Assembly: GCA_041690355.1 (NCBI GenBank)
Contig: JAWLHK010000028.1
Location: forward strand, 1-54,709
Reading direction: 5' to 3'
DNA: 54,709 nt
DNA from: JAWLHK01 sp041690355 [NCBI: bacterium]
Lineage (GTDB): Bacteria; J088; JAWLBW01
In this document: positions 1-10,687 of the stretch, piece by piece
How the letters are laid out: each line of letters opens with the position of its first letter
Position numbering within the stretch: the first letter of the stretch is position 1
Notes under the pieces: generated by a model
What the model was told of the DNA's origin: nothing
The model's database searches: none
The model's input: only the letters and a program-made list of their open reading frames with translations
Position numbers and translations under genes: made by a program

Positions 1-139
1 ACGCGGCCCGCCGCAGGCGCCCGCGGCGGCCTTTCCTGCCGTGAAGCCGGGGTGTAAGATGGAACGATATTCCGGCCGCTTCGGGCACCGGCCCGGCGCG
101 GAGTCGTTCCGCCCCCACATGCAAGTCCCGGAGGGTCTC

Positions 140-1015
140 ATGCTGTTCAAACGAGCTGAAGGTACGCTGGTCCGCGACATCCCCTCAGTGCGCCGCATGC
201 TGCCGTATGTCATGCGCGGGCGCAACGAGTCGGCCGTGTATTTCGAGCAGCGGCTCATCGTCGATCGGACGCTCGAATACATCCGGGCGTGGAATCAGGC
301 GCACCCCGACGACGAGATGACCCTCTTCCAGATCATTCTGGCCGGGGTCGTACGGGCAATCTATCTGCGCCCCCATATGAATCGCTTCACGGTCGGCGGG
401 CGGGTATACCAGCGCAACGCCGTCGAGATTTCGTTCGCAGTCAAGAAGAGGCTGACCGATGAGGCGCGGATGACGGCGGTCAAGGCGAGCTTCAAGGGCA
501 CCGAGACGCTGCACGAAATCCGGCGTATGGTCGACGAGGCCATCGGCGAAGGGCGCGGCGACAAGGAGACGACATCCGAGACCGAGATGAACTGGGTGCT
601 CAAGGTTCCCGGCCCCTTGCTCCGCGTCATCATGTGGGCGCAGAAACAGCTCGACGCCATGAACCTCCTGCCGGCGGCGATGATCCGGAACGATCCGCTC
701 TATTGCAGCATTTTTCTCGCGAACCTGGGGAGCGTCGGCATCGATTCCGGCTACCACCACATGTATGAATACGGCACGGCGCCCCTCTTCGGGGTCATCG
801 GACGGCGTAAGAAGGATCAGGTCGTGTCCGAAGACGGCCAGGTAAGCGTGCACGACGTGGTCGACAACAAGTTCACGTTCGACGAGCGCTCAACCGACGG
901 GCTCTATTGCGCCAAGAGCCTCGAGCTCTTCAAAACCTTCGTCGAGAATCCCACCCTTCTTGAAACTCCCCCCGGAGCTCCCGGAGAGAAGCTGGTTGTT
1001 CAGGCCCGCGCCTGA
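140..1015 (+). CDS. Acyltransferase-fold protein (2-oxoacid dehydrogenase E2 catalytic-domain-like), probably inactive site
   Basis: A 291-residue protein resembling the catalytic domain of dihydrolipoamide acyltransferases (chloramphenicol-acetyltransferase fold), with no lipoyl or subunit-binding domain. The ATG at 140 is chosen because GGAGGG lies 5 nt upstream; in-frame starts further upstream lack such a site. Near the C-terminus the segment FTFDERSTDG (residues 245-254) aligns with the family motif DHRxxDG, but the catalytic His is replaced by Glu249 while the Asp-Gly pair is kept. The central part (residues 91-130) has the expected strand-rich pattern (AVEISFAVKKR). It stands alone with no E1 or E3 gene nearby. 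The fold assignment is by motif reading and moderately sure; the substrate is unknown, and a non-catalytic or altered role is possible. Confidence 0.6.
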   Translation: MLFKRAEGTLVRDIPSVRRMLPYVMRGRNESAVYFEQRLIVDRTLEYIRAWNQAHPDDEMTLFQIILAGVVRAIYLRPHMNRFTVGGRVYQRNAVEISFAVKKRLTDEARMTAVKASFKGTETLHEIRRMVDEAIGEGRGDKETTSETEMNWVLKVPGPLLRVIMWAQKQLDAMNLLPAAMIRNDPLYCSIFLANLGSVGIDSGYHHMYEYGTAPLFGVIGRRKKDQVVSEDGQVSVHDVVDNKFTFDERSTDGLYCAKSLELFKTFVENPTLLETPPGAPGEKLVVQARA

Positions 1016-1146
1016 CCCACCCGGAGGCTGCTATTCCGTTCGCCCCGAGCTGACGACGCGAAACGGCGTGTAGCGCGACAGCGAGGGGCCAAGTCGGACA
1101 TCGGTCGCCAGTCGTCGGTAAACAAGTTCGAAGGTGCCCACGTGTT

Positions 1147-1668
1147 CTAGGGAACAGCGCGTTCGACGAGCGTCATCCTGCGCAGTCTATCCAATGCGGA
1201 AATGTCGTCCGGTTTCCGCACGAGGTAACGCAGGATGAGCACTCCCTGTGCCTCGGGACTGTGAATCACGCGCCCCTCCCCCGCCGTCTTGTCCTTCAGA
1301 GTCAGGAAGACGCGCGTGGGCCCCGTCACGCCTGCGGAATTTCCGACATTCGCGAAAGTGGACGTCCGGGGATCGATGAATTGGGCGCTCCAGTAGTCGG
1401 CATGGTGCGGAAAGGTGAGCCGCAGCGGCCCCGCGCGCAGGTCGAAGACCATGGCGCTGTACAGCAGGTCGGGGCTCGGCCGCACGATCGTGCGCCAGGT
1501 CTCGTCGGGAAGCCGCTCGTGGTGAAACCGGTTCACGCCGCCGGCGATTTCAGCGAGCCCTTCCATGGCGCGGCCGGCCTGGCGCGCGGGATAACGTAGA
1601 ACGGCGGTGGAAACGGCCGCGAGAATGACGGCCGCGGTCGCGAGCATGAGCAGGAGGTATCGCATCAA
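1147..1668 (-). CDS. DUF1254-type membrane-anchored protein
   Basis: A 173-residue protein with an N-terminal hydrophobic segment (about residues 2-22, MMRYLLLMLATAAVILAAV) that should act as signal anchor, followed by a periplasmic domain containing the DUF1254-like stretch SPDLLYSAMVFDLRAGPLRL and the later YWSAQFIDPRTSTFANVGN. The domain usually occurs fused to or next to DUF1214. Here its ATG overlaps the stop of the upstream DUF1214 gene by 4 nt (ATGA), so the two are translationally coupled. Function of the family is not established. Confident for the gene, moderate for the family. Confidence 0.7.
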   Translation of the reverse strand: MMRYLLLMLATAAVILAAVSTAVLRYPARQAGRAMEGLAEIAGGVNRFHHERLPDETWRTIVRPSPDLLYSAMVFDLRAGPLRLTFPHHADYWSAQFIDPRTSTFANVGNSAGVTGPTRVFLTLKDKTAGEGRVIHSPEAQGVLILRYLVRKPDDISALDRLRRMTLVERAVP

Positions 1669-2321
1669 CGCCCCTCTCCCGCTTCGACGGCGGGAAGCGG
1701 GTAGCGCTCGAGGTTGCGCACCAATTCCACGTCAGGACGGTACAGGCGCATGGTCAACCCGATGGGTCCCTCCGGCGGCGAGGGGAGCCAGAAGCGCGCT
1801 CCCGCAGGCCGCTCGGGCGCGACATCGATGACGATGGGATACGGTTCGCCCTCCAGTTCCTGGCTCAACCAGGCATAGCGCCCTTCCGCATTCGGAAAGA
1901 GGTAATCGTCGGCGGCATAGAGGGTCAGGCTCCACCACTCGGCGGGAATCGGGCGTTCGATGCGGATGCGATGATGTCGGCCCCCGTCGAGGCGCCGGAT
2001 CGGCTCGCCGCGCAGAATGTTCCGCAGAGAAAACGGTTCACCCGCCTGCGCCTGCAGATAGAGCGCCTCGGCAGAGGAATTCGCGAAGAGGCCGAAACGC
2101 GCGATGACGGCCCGCGTGATGGGATCGGTATCCTGGGCGCCGATGTTGCGGATGGCCATCCACCCGCGCGGATTCACGAGGGTGACCTGCCGCATGTGAG
2201 CCAGGAGGACGGCCGCTGCAACCACGACGGCGAGCAGGACCCCCGCCGCAACCGCGATCATGGTGGGTACGGGGCGCCAGGGGGCAGTGGCAGGGGACGT
2301 GACGGCCGCAGGGATCGACAT
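1665..2321 (-). CDS. DUF1214 domain protein, membrane anchored
   Basis: A 218-residue protein with one transmembrane helix near residues 22-43 (IAVAAGVLLAVVVAAAVLLA) and an exported C-terminal domain. The segment IRIERPIPAEWWSLTLYAADDYLFPN, seen in pieces around residues 120-150, matches the DUF1214 core in which a Trp-rich strand precedes a conserved YDxxxFL-like turn. It is the first gene of a two-gene operon with the DUF1254 gene. The start is supported by a -10 hexamer TATACT placed exactly 6 nt before the ATG and the absence of a ribosome binding site, pointing to a leaderless mRNA. Single-chain DUF1254-DUF1214 proteins are common; here the two halves are separate genes. Confidence 0.7.
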   Translation of the reverse strand: MSIPAAVTSPATAPWRPVPTMIAVAAGVLLAVVVAAAVLLAHMRQVTLVNPRGWMAIRNIGAQDTDPITRAVIARFGLFANSSAEALYLQAQAGEPFSLRNILRGEPIRRLDGGRHHRIRIERPIPAEWWSLTLYAADDYLFPNAEGRYAWLSQELEGEPYPIVIDVAPERPAGARFWLPSPPEGPIGLTMRLYRPDVELVRNLERYPLPAVEAGEGR

Positions 2322-2327
2322 GGCGAG

Positions 2328-2355
2328 AGTATATCGGCTTGATGGTGAGCGGCAA
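2328..2355 (-). promoter_or_regulatory. Promoter of the DUF1214/DUF1254 operon (leaderless)
   Basis: On the minus strand TTGCCG (2355-2350) is followed by a 16-nt spacer and TATACT (2333-2328). The ATG at 2321 comes 6 nt after the -10 box, so the predicted transcript begins at or within a base or so of the start codon. Confidence 0.5.
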
Positions 2356-2437
2356 TGCCCAGGAAACGCATTTGGCCTGCCAAGGAACTAGGTGGCCGCA
2401 GTCGCTCGAATATCTTGTCAGATTACGAGGCCGTTAT

Positions 2438-2899
2438 TCAATTTTCACTGAGCTCGGTTTCCTCTGAGAGTTTACCACGACTCTGAAACACTCCTAGTGC
2501 TTCCCGGGCTATGTTACGGAGGTGAAGCCAGTAACCTTGGTCTTGAACAAAATTGAGCGGTGGATAGTTGTCTGGAAGCGCTGCGGCAGCGCTCTCCCAC
2601 GCTCGGTGCACCCTTTCGACAGCATCAATTTCGGCTTGGGTAAATACAGGTGCGATGAAATGCGCCGGTCGTGGGGATGGAACCCAGTCTTCCCAGCTAT
2701 TGATCAACTCATAGGGCGCGTTAACAAAAGGCACGCGTTTTTCGTAGTCCAACTGCTCCTCGAAGGACGCCAATACCTCGAGTTCCTCGATCACTCGATT
2801 GCGAATTCGTTGTAGCACAACTTGCGGTGATGGTTCCGAGTCCATAGCCGTGTCTTCAAGGCGCCTTATGTTGTAGGTTTGCACTTGTTCAGCTTCCAC
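2438..2899 (-). CDS. Orphan hypothetical protein in an AT-richer stretch
   Basis: Not recognised. Up to 153 residues, no signal peptide or membrane segment; acidic and rich in aromatic residues, with predicted amphipathic helices in the N-terminal half and a motif-like block PLNFVQDQGYWLHLRNIA near the C-terminus. Base composition here is visibly lower in GC than in neighbouring genes, and codons end in A/T far more often, which suggests recent acquisition. Possible starts are GTG at 2899, GTG at 2884 (preceded by GGAAG) and ATG at 2845; a TATTAT hexamer at 2905-2900 favours one of the inner starts. The protein sequence looks real because it is free of the Arg/Ala-rich bias of shadow frames. 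Confidence 0.5.
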   Translation of the reverse strand: MEAEQVQTYNIRRLEDTAMDSEPSPQVVLQRIRNRVIEELEVLASFEEQLDYEKRVPFVNAPYELINSWEDWVPSPRPAHFIAPVFTQAEIDAVERVHRAWESAAAALPDNYPPLNFVQDQGYWLHLRNIAREALGVFQSRGKLSEETELSEN

Positions 2900-3074
2900 A
2901 TAATATCAAGAGTCTATGGTGTGAGAACAAGAACAAAGCCGGAAGTGCCACCCTTCTTTTTTGTTAAGGTGGGGGAGGCAAGCCCAAGGAAGCCTACTCG
3001 GCGCACAGCCGGAAATGCAACTTTTTCTTCCTCGCCGACCGGCGGGGCCGGATACAGCTGCGGGTTATGGAATG

Positions 3075-3104
3075 TTCGATTTCGACTACGGAAGTCCGTA
3101 CAAT
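3075..3104 (+). promoter_or_regulatory. Promoter with palindromic operator in front of the SRAP gene
   Basis: TACAAT (3099-3104) is a good -10 box, exactly 6 nt before the ATG at 3111; an 18-nt spacer separates it from a weak TTCGAT. A perfect inverted repeat TACGGA-AG-TCCGTA (3087-3100) lies in the spacer and runs into the -10, where a bound repressor would block the polymerase. Given the SOS association of the downstream gene, a LexA-type site is one possibility, but the sequence does not match a LexA box known to me. Confidence 0.5.
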
Positions 3105-3110
3105 GGACGC

Positions 3111-3779
3111 ATGTGCGGACGCATGACCCTGCATACCCCGAAGAACGAGCTCGAAGCGGCCTTCGACCTGAAGGGCCTTCCCGAGTTGGAACCGAGGTAC
3201 AACATTGCGCCGACGCAGCCGCTGCTGATCGTGCGCGAGGGGCCGGGCGGCGTGCGCGAAGCCGCGTGGACGCGCTGGGGGCTCGTGCCCTCCTGGGCCA
3301 AGGATCCTTCCATCGGCTCCAGGATGATCAATGCTCGCGCGGAGACGGCCTTCGACAAGCCCGCCTTCCGGAGCGCCATGAAGCGGCGCCGCTGCCTGAT
3401 ACCAATCTCCGGCTTCTACGAGTGGAAGAAGGGGAGCGGCAAGGTCAAGCAGCCGTACTTCATCCACCGGCCCGACGGCGCGCCGCTCGCCCTTGCCGGA
3501 ATCCATGAATACTGGGAGGGACACGACGGCGCGTTTGAGTCATCGGCTCTGCTCACTTGCGGCCCGAACGGCGTCATGGAGGCGGTGCACGATCGGATGC
3601 CCGTCATTCTTCACCCCGACGCCTGGGATACCTGGCTCGATGGCACCGTGAGCCGCGAGGGACTCGAGATGCTGCTCGTCCCCTGCCCTGACCATGATCT
3701 TGTACTCACGCCGGTCAGTACGGCGGTCAACAATCCCCGGAACCAGGGGGCGGAGCTCATTGCCGCAGTTGCCGCCTGA
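3111..3779 (+). CDS. SOS response-associated peptidase (SRAP/HMCES/YedK family)
   Basis: A 222-residue SRAP protein. The family caps abasic sites in single-stranded DNA by a covalent bond to Cys2, exposed after removal of the initiator Met; the N-terminus here is MCGR, which fixes the start at 3111. Other hallmarks are NIAPTQP (substrate pocket Asn), WGLVPSW, NARAET (residues about 75-80), the SGFYEW block and HDRMPVIL with the active-site His. Full length for the family. The mRNA is probably leaderless, with a palindrome over the promoter. It is a single gene on the plus strand. Function is well supported by the conserved residues. Confidence 0.93.
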   Translation: MCGRMTLHTPKNELEAAFDLKGLPELEPRYNIAPTQPLLIVREGPGGVREAAWTRWGLVPSWAKDPSIGSRMINARAETAFDKPAFRSAMKRRRCLIPISGFYEWKKGSGKVKQPYFIHRPDGAPLALAGIHEYWEGHDGAFESSALLTCGPNGVMEAVHDRMPVILHPDAWDTWLDGTVSREGLEMLLVPCPDHDLVLTPVSTAVNNPRNQGAELIAAVAA

Positions 3780-3857
3780 CATTCAGTCGGGCTACCTCGC
3801 CGAGCACGAGAGTTCGTGGCCCGGGCGGACGCAAGAACCGGAGAGATTGGCGGTGCG

Positions 3858-4370
3858 ATGATGTTTCTGGTGCTGATTGGGCCAAAAGGGAGCGGGAAGA
3901 GTCACATCGGCCGGCTGCTGGAGCGCAACCTCGGCGTCCGCTTTTTCCATGTGGAACCACTCTGGATGGAGTACCACGCCGCCTGCGCCGCCGAGGGACG
4001 GCAGCCTTCGATTCCCGAAGGAATCCGTCGCGTGCATCCCCACATCGCGCAGGCACTGGCGGAACAGACACATGTCTGCGTCGAAACGACCGGCGCTTCT
4101 CCCGAGATTCTGGACGCGCTCCTCACACTCGCCCCGGCCGAGGAACGCGGCGTGCTTCGCCTCGAGGTTCCGCTCAACCTTTGTCTGGAACGCATCGAGG
4201 CACGCGACCCCACGCACCAGATCCCCCTGGATCGCCCGATGATCGAGAAGGTACACGCCCTCAGCGAAGCCTTGGAGCTCCCCGCAGCGCTCACCCTCCG
4301 TAACCTCGACCTTCGCGATGAGGAGATCCTCATGGCAGTCTGCAAGGCCTTTCCGGCCCTGAACCAGTGA
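3858..4370 (+). CDS. P-loop kinase-like NTPase (shikimate/adenylate kinase fold)
   Basis: A 170-residue soluble protein beginning MMFLVLIGPKGSGKSHIGR, with Walker A GPKGSGKS at residues 8-15, the length and N-terminal placement expected of small nucleoside or shikimate kinases. The strand FFHVEPLWMEY follows where shikimate kinases have their substrate Asp, and HVCVETTGAS is a Walker-B-like strand. Arginines in LERIEARDPTHQIPLDRPMI could form the lid. The substrate is not recognisable. The start could also be the adjacent ATG at 3861; neither has a strong ribosome binding site. It lies convergent to the ATP synthase operon, just beyond its terminator. Confidence 0.65.
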   Translation: MMFLVLIGPKGSGKSHIGRLLERNLGVRFFHVEPLWMEYHAACAAEGRQPSIPEGIRRVHPHIAQALAEQTHVCVETTGASPEILDALLTLAPAEERGVLRLEVPLNLCLERIEARDPTHQIPLDRPMIEKVHALSEALELPAALTLRNLDLRDEEILMAVCKAFPALNQ

Positions 4371-4426
4371 ACGGCCCACTCGAAGGGCGCTGAGCTGCCC
4401 GACCGCCCGGCTGTCGATTCAGGCAC

Positions 4427-4452
4427 AAAAAAAAGCGCTCCGAAGAGCGCTT
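4427..4452 (-). terminator. Rho-independent terminator of the ATP synthase operon
   Basis: Read on the minus strand: an 8-bp stem AAGCGCTC / GAGCGCTT closed by a TTCG tetraloop, followed by an uninterrupted T run (4434-4427). It lies 25 nt after the atpC stop codon. Confidence 0.92.
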
Positions 4453-4476
4453 CTTGAAAGAATAACCGAACGTGAC

Positions 4477-4881
4477 TCAGCGGGTGAGCGCGACTTCCTG
4501 GCGAACCAGCGAGCGCTTGAGCGCCAGCTCGGCCGCGAGGTAGTCCTCATTGCGCATCTCGAGCCCCGCGAGGGTCTCTTCGGCACGCTTCTGGGCGGTC
4601 TTCGCGCGTTCGACGTCGATCTCGGGCGCCGCCTCGGCGGCGTCAGCCAGCACGATGACCTTGCCGTGCCCGACTTCGACGAAGCCGCCGGCGATGGCGA
4701 AGGTGCCGTTGGTCGAACCACTGCGGTAGACCAGCCGCCCGGGCTGAAGCAGGCTGAGCAGTTCCGTGTGCCCCGGAAGGACACCGAGTTCGCCCTGTCC
4801 GCCCGGAAGCAGAACTTCGTCTACTTGCTGCGAGAGGACCCGCCGGTCGGGGGTCACGATTTCGAGCTGAATGCGATCCAT
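4477..4881 (-). CDS. atpC: ATP synthase F1 subunit epsilon
   Basis: A 134-residue epsilon subunit of the F-type ATP synthase, part of the central stalk that couples proton flow to catalysis and can inhibit ATP hydrolysis. The N-terminal beta-sandwich shows the family pattern VTPDRRVLSQQVDEVLLPG and GELGVLPGHTELLSLLQPG; the C-terminal part (residues about 88-134) is a two-helix domain with the Ala/Glu-rich sequence usual in the family. Last gene of the operon, 15 nt after atpD and directly before a strong terminator. Confidence 0.96.
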   Translation of the reverse strand: MDRIQLEIVTPDRRVLSQQVDEVLLPGGQGELGVLPGHTELLSLLQPGRLVYRSGSTNGTFAIAGGFVEVGHGKVIVLADAAEAAPEIDVERAKTAQKRAEETLAGLEMRNEDYLAAELALKRSLVRQEVALTR

Positions 4882-4896
4882 CGCGTCCGCTTTCCG

Positions 4897-6375
<1,479 letters not shown>

Positions 6376-7263
6376 TTACTTCAGGGACTCGGCGCCGCTC
6401 ACGATTTCCATCAGTTCCTTGGTGATTGCCGCCTGGCGCGCCCGGTTGTACTGCAGCGACAGCCGTCCAATCGCCTTCTTGGCGTTGGTCGAAGCGCTGT
6501 CCATGGCGCTCATGCGGGCGGCGTGCTCGGCCGCAATCGAATCGAGCAGCGCCCGGTAGACGTGCAGACGCACGCTCTGCGGCAGCAGCTGATTCAGGAT
6601 CTCACCGCGGTTCGGTTCGTAAATGAAGTCGATGAGGCGCGTACCTTCGGGAGTCTCTTCGACCTTGGTTTCCCCAGGCGCGGCGGCCAGCGGCAGCAGC
6701 TGATCGCACATCATCTTCTGGTTGATGACGCTCACGAAGTGGTTGTACACGACGTACACACCCTGGTACTCGCCCGCCAGAAACTGATCCATGGCCTGGT
6801 TGGCGATGGATGCGGCCTTGGCGAAATCGAGCCGATCGAAGATGCCGGTGTGGTGCTCGACGATGCTGGCCTTGCGGCGCTTCAGCAGGTCATTCACCTT
6901 GCGGCCGATCGTGACGATGTCGACCTGCGTGCCGGCCGCCTGCTTTTCATCAATAAAAGCGACCGTGCGCTTGAAGACGTTGGCGTTGAACGCGCCGCAG
7001 AGCCCGCGGTCGGAGCTGATGGCGATGACCAGTACCTTCGACTCGGCTTCGGGCTTCAGCAGAAGCGGGTGCTCGTCGGTGCTGATCTGCGCCGCCAGGC
7101 CGCGCACGACTTCGGTCGTCTTCTCGGAGTAGGCCGAGAAGGCGGTGATGCGCTCCTGCGAACGCCGCAGCTTGCTCGCCGCGACCATCTTCATGGCCTT
7201 GGTGATCTGCTGCGTGCTCTTGACGCTGACGATACGGCGTCGGATTTGCTTCAGTGAGGGCAT
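6376..7263 (-). CDS. atpG: ATP synthase F1 subunit gamma
   Basis: A 295-residue rotor shaft subunit. The N-terminal helix begins MPSLKQIRRRIVSVKSTQQITKAMKMVAASKL, and the C-terminus carries the matching conserved helix AMDSASTNAKKAIGRLSLQYNRARQAAITKEL that forms the coiled coil through the alpha3beta3 ring. GLCGAFNANV in the middle is the conserved Rossmann-like core. Placed between atpA and atpD as in most bacteria. Confidence 0.97.
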   Translation of the reverse strand: MPSLKQIRRRIVSVKSTQQITKAMKMVAASKLRRSQERITAFSAYSEKTTEVVRGLAAQISTDEHPLLLKPEAESKVLVIAISSDRGLCGAFNANVFKRTVAFIDEKQAAGTQVDIVTIGRKVNDLLKRRKASIVEHHTGIFDRLDFAKAASIANQAMDQFLAGEYQGVYVVYNHFVSVINQKMMCDQLLPLAAAPGETKVEETPEGTRLIDFIYEPNRGEILNQLLPQSVRLHVYRALLDSIAAEHAARMSAMDSASTNAKKAIGRLSLQYNRARQAAITKELMEIVSGAESLK

Positions 7264-7301
7264 AGTTCATCCGGGGCAGAACGGGTTCCGCCCGAAAATT
7301 C

Positions 7302-8846
<1,545 letters not shown>

Positions 8847-9395
8847 TTATTCGGCGGCAGCGAGCTCGCGGGCCATGGCCTCGAGCTGCGACCGTACGCT
8901 GCCATCGACCTCGAGCGAACCGAGACGCACGACGGCGCCGCCGAGAATCGCAGGGTCGACCTGAACCTGGAGTTCAATTTTCTTGTTCGTCGCCTTTTCG
9001 AGCGCCTGGCGCACCTTGTCCTGCATGTCGGCACCGGGCTGCTCGGCCACCGTCAATTCGGCCTTGACCATGCCGGTCAGCTCATCGGCCATCGCATTGA
9101 AGCGCTCGATGATGGGCCCGATGTAGCGGGCGCGATCCTTCGAGACCGCCAGCGACAGAAAATTGCGCACGGCCGGAAGGGCGTTCAACGCGCCGGCAAG
9201 CTGCGTGACGATGGCCACCTTGTCGGCCCGGCTGAAGCTCGGCGACTGCAGCGCCTCGGCAAGCTTGCCGTCTTCTGCCGTCAGGGTGACCTGAAAGGCG
9301 TTCAGCTGCTCGCGCACGGCGGCGAGCTGGTTCTCTTCCTGGGCGAGCGCGATGAGCGCCCGGGCCCAGCGCTGGGTAATGGCTCCTTCAATCAC
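8847..9395 (-). CDS. atpH: ATP synthase F1 subunit delta
   Basis: A 182-residue OSCP/delta subunit that links the peripheral stalk to the F1 head. The N-terminal helical bundle starts with ITQRWARALIALAQEE, the typical RYAxALxxxA pattern, and the C-terminal part has VDPAILGGAVVRLGSLEVDGSVRSQLEAM, the family's most conserved block. Its start overlaps the end of atpF by 4 nt. Confidence 0.95.
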   Translation of the reverse strand: MIEGAITQRWARALIALAQEENQLAAVREQLNAFQVTLTAEDGKLAEALQSPSFSRADKVAIVTQLAGALNALPAVRNFLSLAVSKDRARYIGPIIERFNAMADELTGMVKAELTVAEQPGADMQDKVRQALEKATNKKIELQVQVDPAILGGAVVRLGSLEVDGSVRSQLEAMARELAAAE

Positions 9396-9964
9396 GACAG
9401 TCGCTCCAGCTTCGAAACGAATTCACCGAACTGCTTGCTCTTGTCTTCGGCCGACAGCGCGCCGGCGACCTGCTGTGCCGCGAGCTCGGCCGCCATGGCG
9501 ACCATGTCGGCGCGCAGCGTCTCACGGGCACGGCGCACTTCCTGCTCGCCGACCAGCTTCGCGTCGGCGATGAGCTTGTCGGCCTGCTGCTTCGCGGCGT
9601 CGAGCAGCTGATTTTTTTCACGCTCGCCGGCCGCCAGGATTTCAGCCTTGAGCTGGGCGAGCTCGGCATCGACATTGGCCATCTTCGCACGGTACTCGGC
9701 CAGGGCGGCCTCGGCGCGCGTGCGGGCAGCCTGGGCCTCTTCGACCGCCTTGCGCACGTCGTCGCGGCGGCCGGCCGTGAAGTCGCGAACCGGCTTGCGG
9801 AGAAGGAAAATCAGAATGCCCGCCAGGATGGCGAAGTTGATGGCATGGTAGAGCAGGCCCGTCGAAAAGAGCGGGGCGTGCTCGCCGCCCTGGGTCGCCG
9901 CGAGGGCCGCGGCGGGGGCGGAGACGGCCAGCGCCGTCAAAGCGGAGAAAAGTACGCGCTTCAT
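9392..9964 (-). CDS. atpF: ATP synthase F0 subunit b with N-terminal signal peptide
   Basis: A 190-residue peripheral-stalk subunit. Residues 1-23 (MKRVLFSALTALAVSAPAAALA) look like a cleavable signal peptide, followed by a second hydrophobic helix at about residues 40-59 (AINFAILAGILIFLLRKPV) that is the true b-subunit anchor, then a long charged coiled coil. The RKPV sequence after the anchor is typical. A signal-bearing b next to a shorter b' is a pattern known from Desulfuromonadia-like bacteria. Start overlaps the b' stop by 4 nt. Confidence 0.93.
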   Translation of the reverse strand: MKRVLFSALTALAVSAPAAALAATQGGEHAPLFSTGLLYHAINFAILAGILIFLLRKPVRDFTAGRRDDVRKAVEEAQAARTRAEAALAEYRAKMANVDAELAQLKAEILAAGEREKNQLLDAAKQQADKLIADAKLVGEQEVRRARETLRADMVAMAAELAAQQVAGALSAEDKSKQFGEFVSKLERLS

Positions 9965-10437
9965 GCGGGGCGTCCCAGAACTTTGTTGGTCATGAGCTTG
10001 GCGATGCCGTCGGCCTCGGCCTTCAGGCCCGAGCGGGCTTCGGCGGTCGCCTTTTCGATGTCGGCGCGGATGCCGTCGGTGATCCGGGCCGCTTCGGTGC
10101 GCGAAGCGTCGAGGGTCGACTTGGCGGCGGCATCGGCGGCGGCGCGCTGCTTCTGGCGCTCTTCGGTCGCCGCGGCGCGCGCTTCGCGCACGCGTTCCTG
10201 ATATTCGGCCTCGAGGCGCAGCAGCTCGGCCTCTTCGCCGGCCGCCTTTTCCTGGCTGCCCGTCGTGAGCGCGCGGCGGCGGTCAAGCAGGTTGAGAAAC
10301 GGTTTCCAGAACAGCGTGTTCAGCGCGAAGAACAGCGTCAGAAACACGACGAGCTGAATCAGCAGCGTCGCGTTGAATGAGATGTCCGACGAAATCTGAA
10401 AGAAGGGTTGGGTAAGCTTGCTCGCCAGGTCTTCCAT
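9961..10437 (-). CDS. atpX: ATP synthase F0 subunit b' (second b subunit)
   Basis: A 158-residue b' subunit: transmembrane helix at about residues 26-44 (LLIQLVVFLTLFFALNTLFW), the KPFL motif directly after it, then a charged coiled coil through the rest. It pairs with the following b subunit as a heterodimeric peripheral stalk. It is the first gene of this operon; genes for the a and c subunits are not in the window, so the membrane rotor is encoded elsewhere. Confidence 0.92.
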   Translation of the reverse strand: MEDLASKLTQPFFQISSDISFNATLLIQLVVFLTLFFALNTLFWKPFLNLLDRRRALTTGSQEKAAGEEAELLRLEAEYQERVREARAAATEERQKQRAAADAAAKSTLDASRTEAARITDGIRADIEKATAEARSGLKAEADGIAKLMTNKVLGRPA

Positions 10438-10562
10438 ACTCGACGTCCGGGTTCGGTCGGCCCCGTTCTCCGTCTGGTCCCGTGCCGTTCCGGCGGGGCC
10501 GGAAGTTCGGGATTCAGGGTATTGTTGCGGAGGTGCAGGGCTACGGCCAGCTAAAAGAGTTG

Positions 10563-10591
10563 TTTATATCAAAATTGACGGGGTGTGTCAA
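10563..10591 (-). promoter_or_regulatory. Near-consensus sigma-70 promoter of the ATP synthase operon
   Basis: On the minus strand a perfect TTGACA (10591-10586), a 17-nt spacer and TATAAA (10568-10563). The predicted start near 10556 gives a leader of about 118 nt before atpX. It is the best match to the vegetative consensus in the window, as expected for a highly expressed operon. Confidence 0.85.
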
Positions 10592-10687
10592 AGAGCCGAG
10601 CGGGCGCGCCAGGGGGTCGCAACCGGCTTCGGCGGGCCTCGGATCGGCCCCGCGGGGCATAGCCTGGCCCGGATTTTCTCCGGTTTT

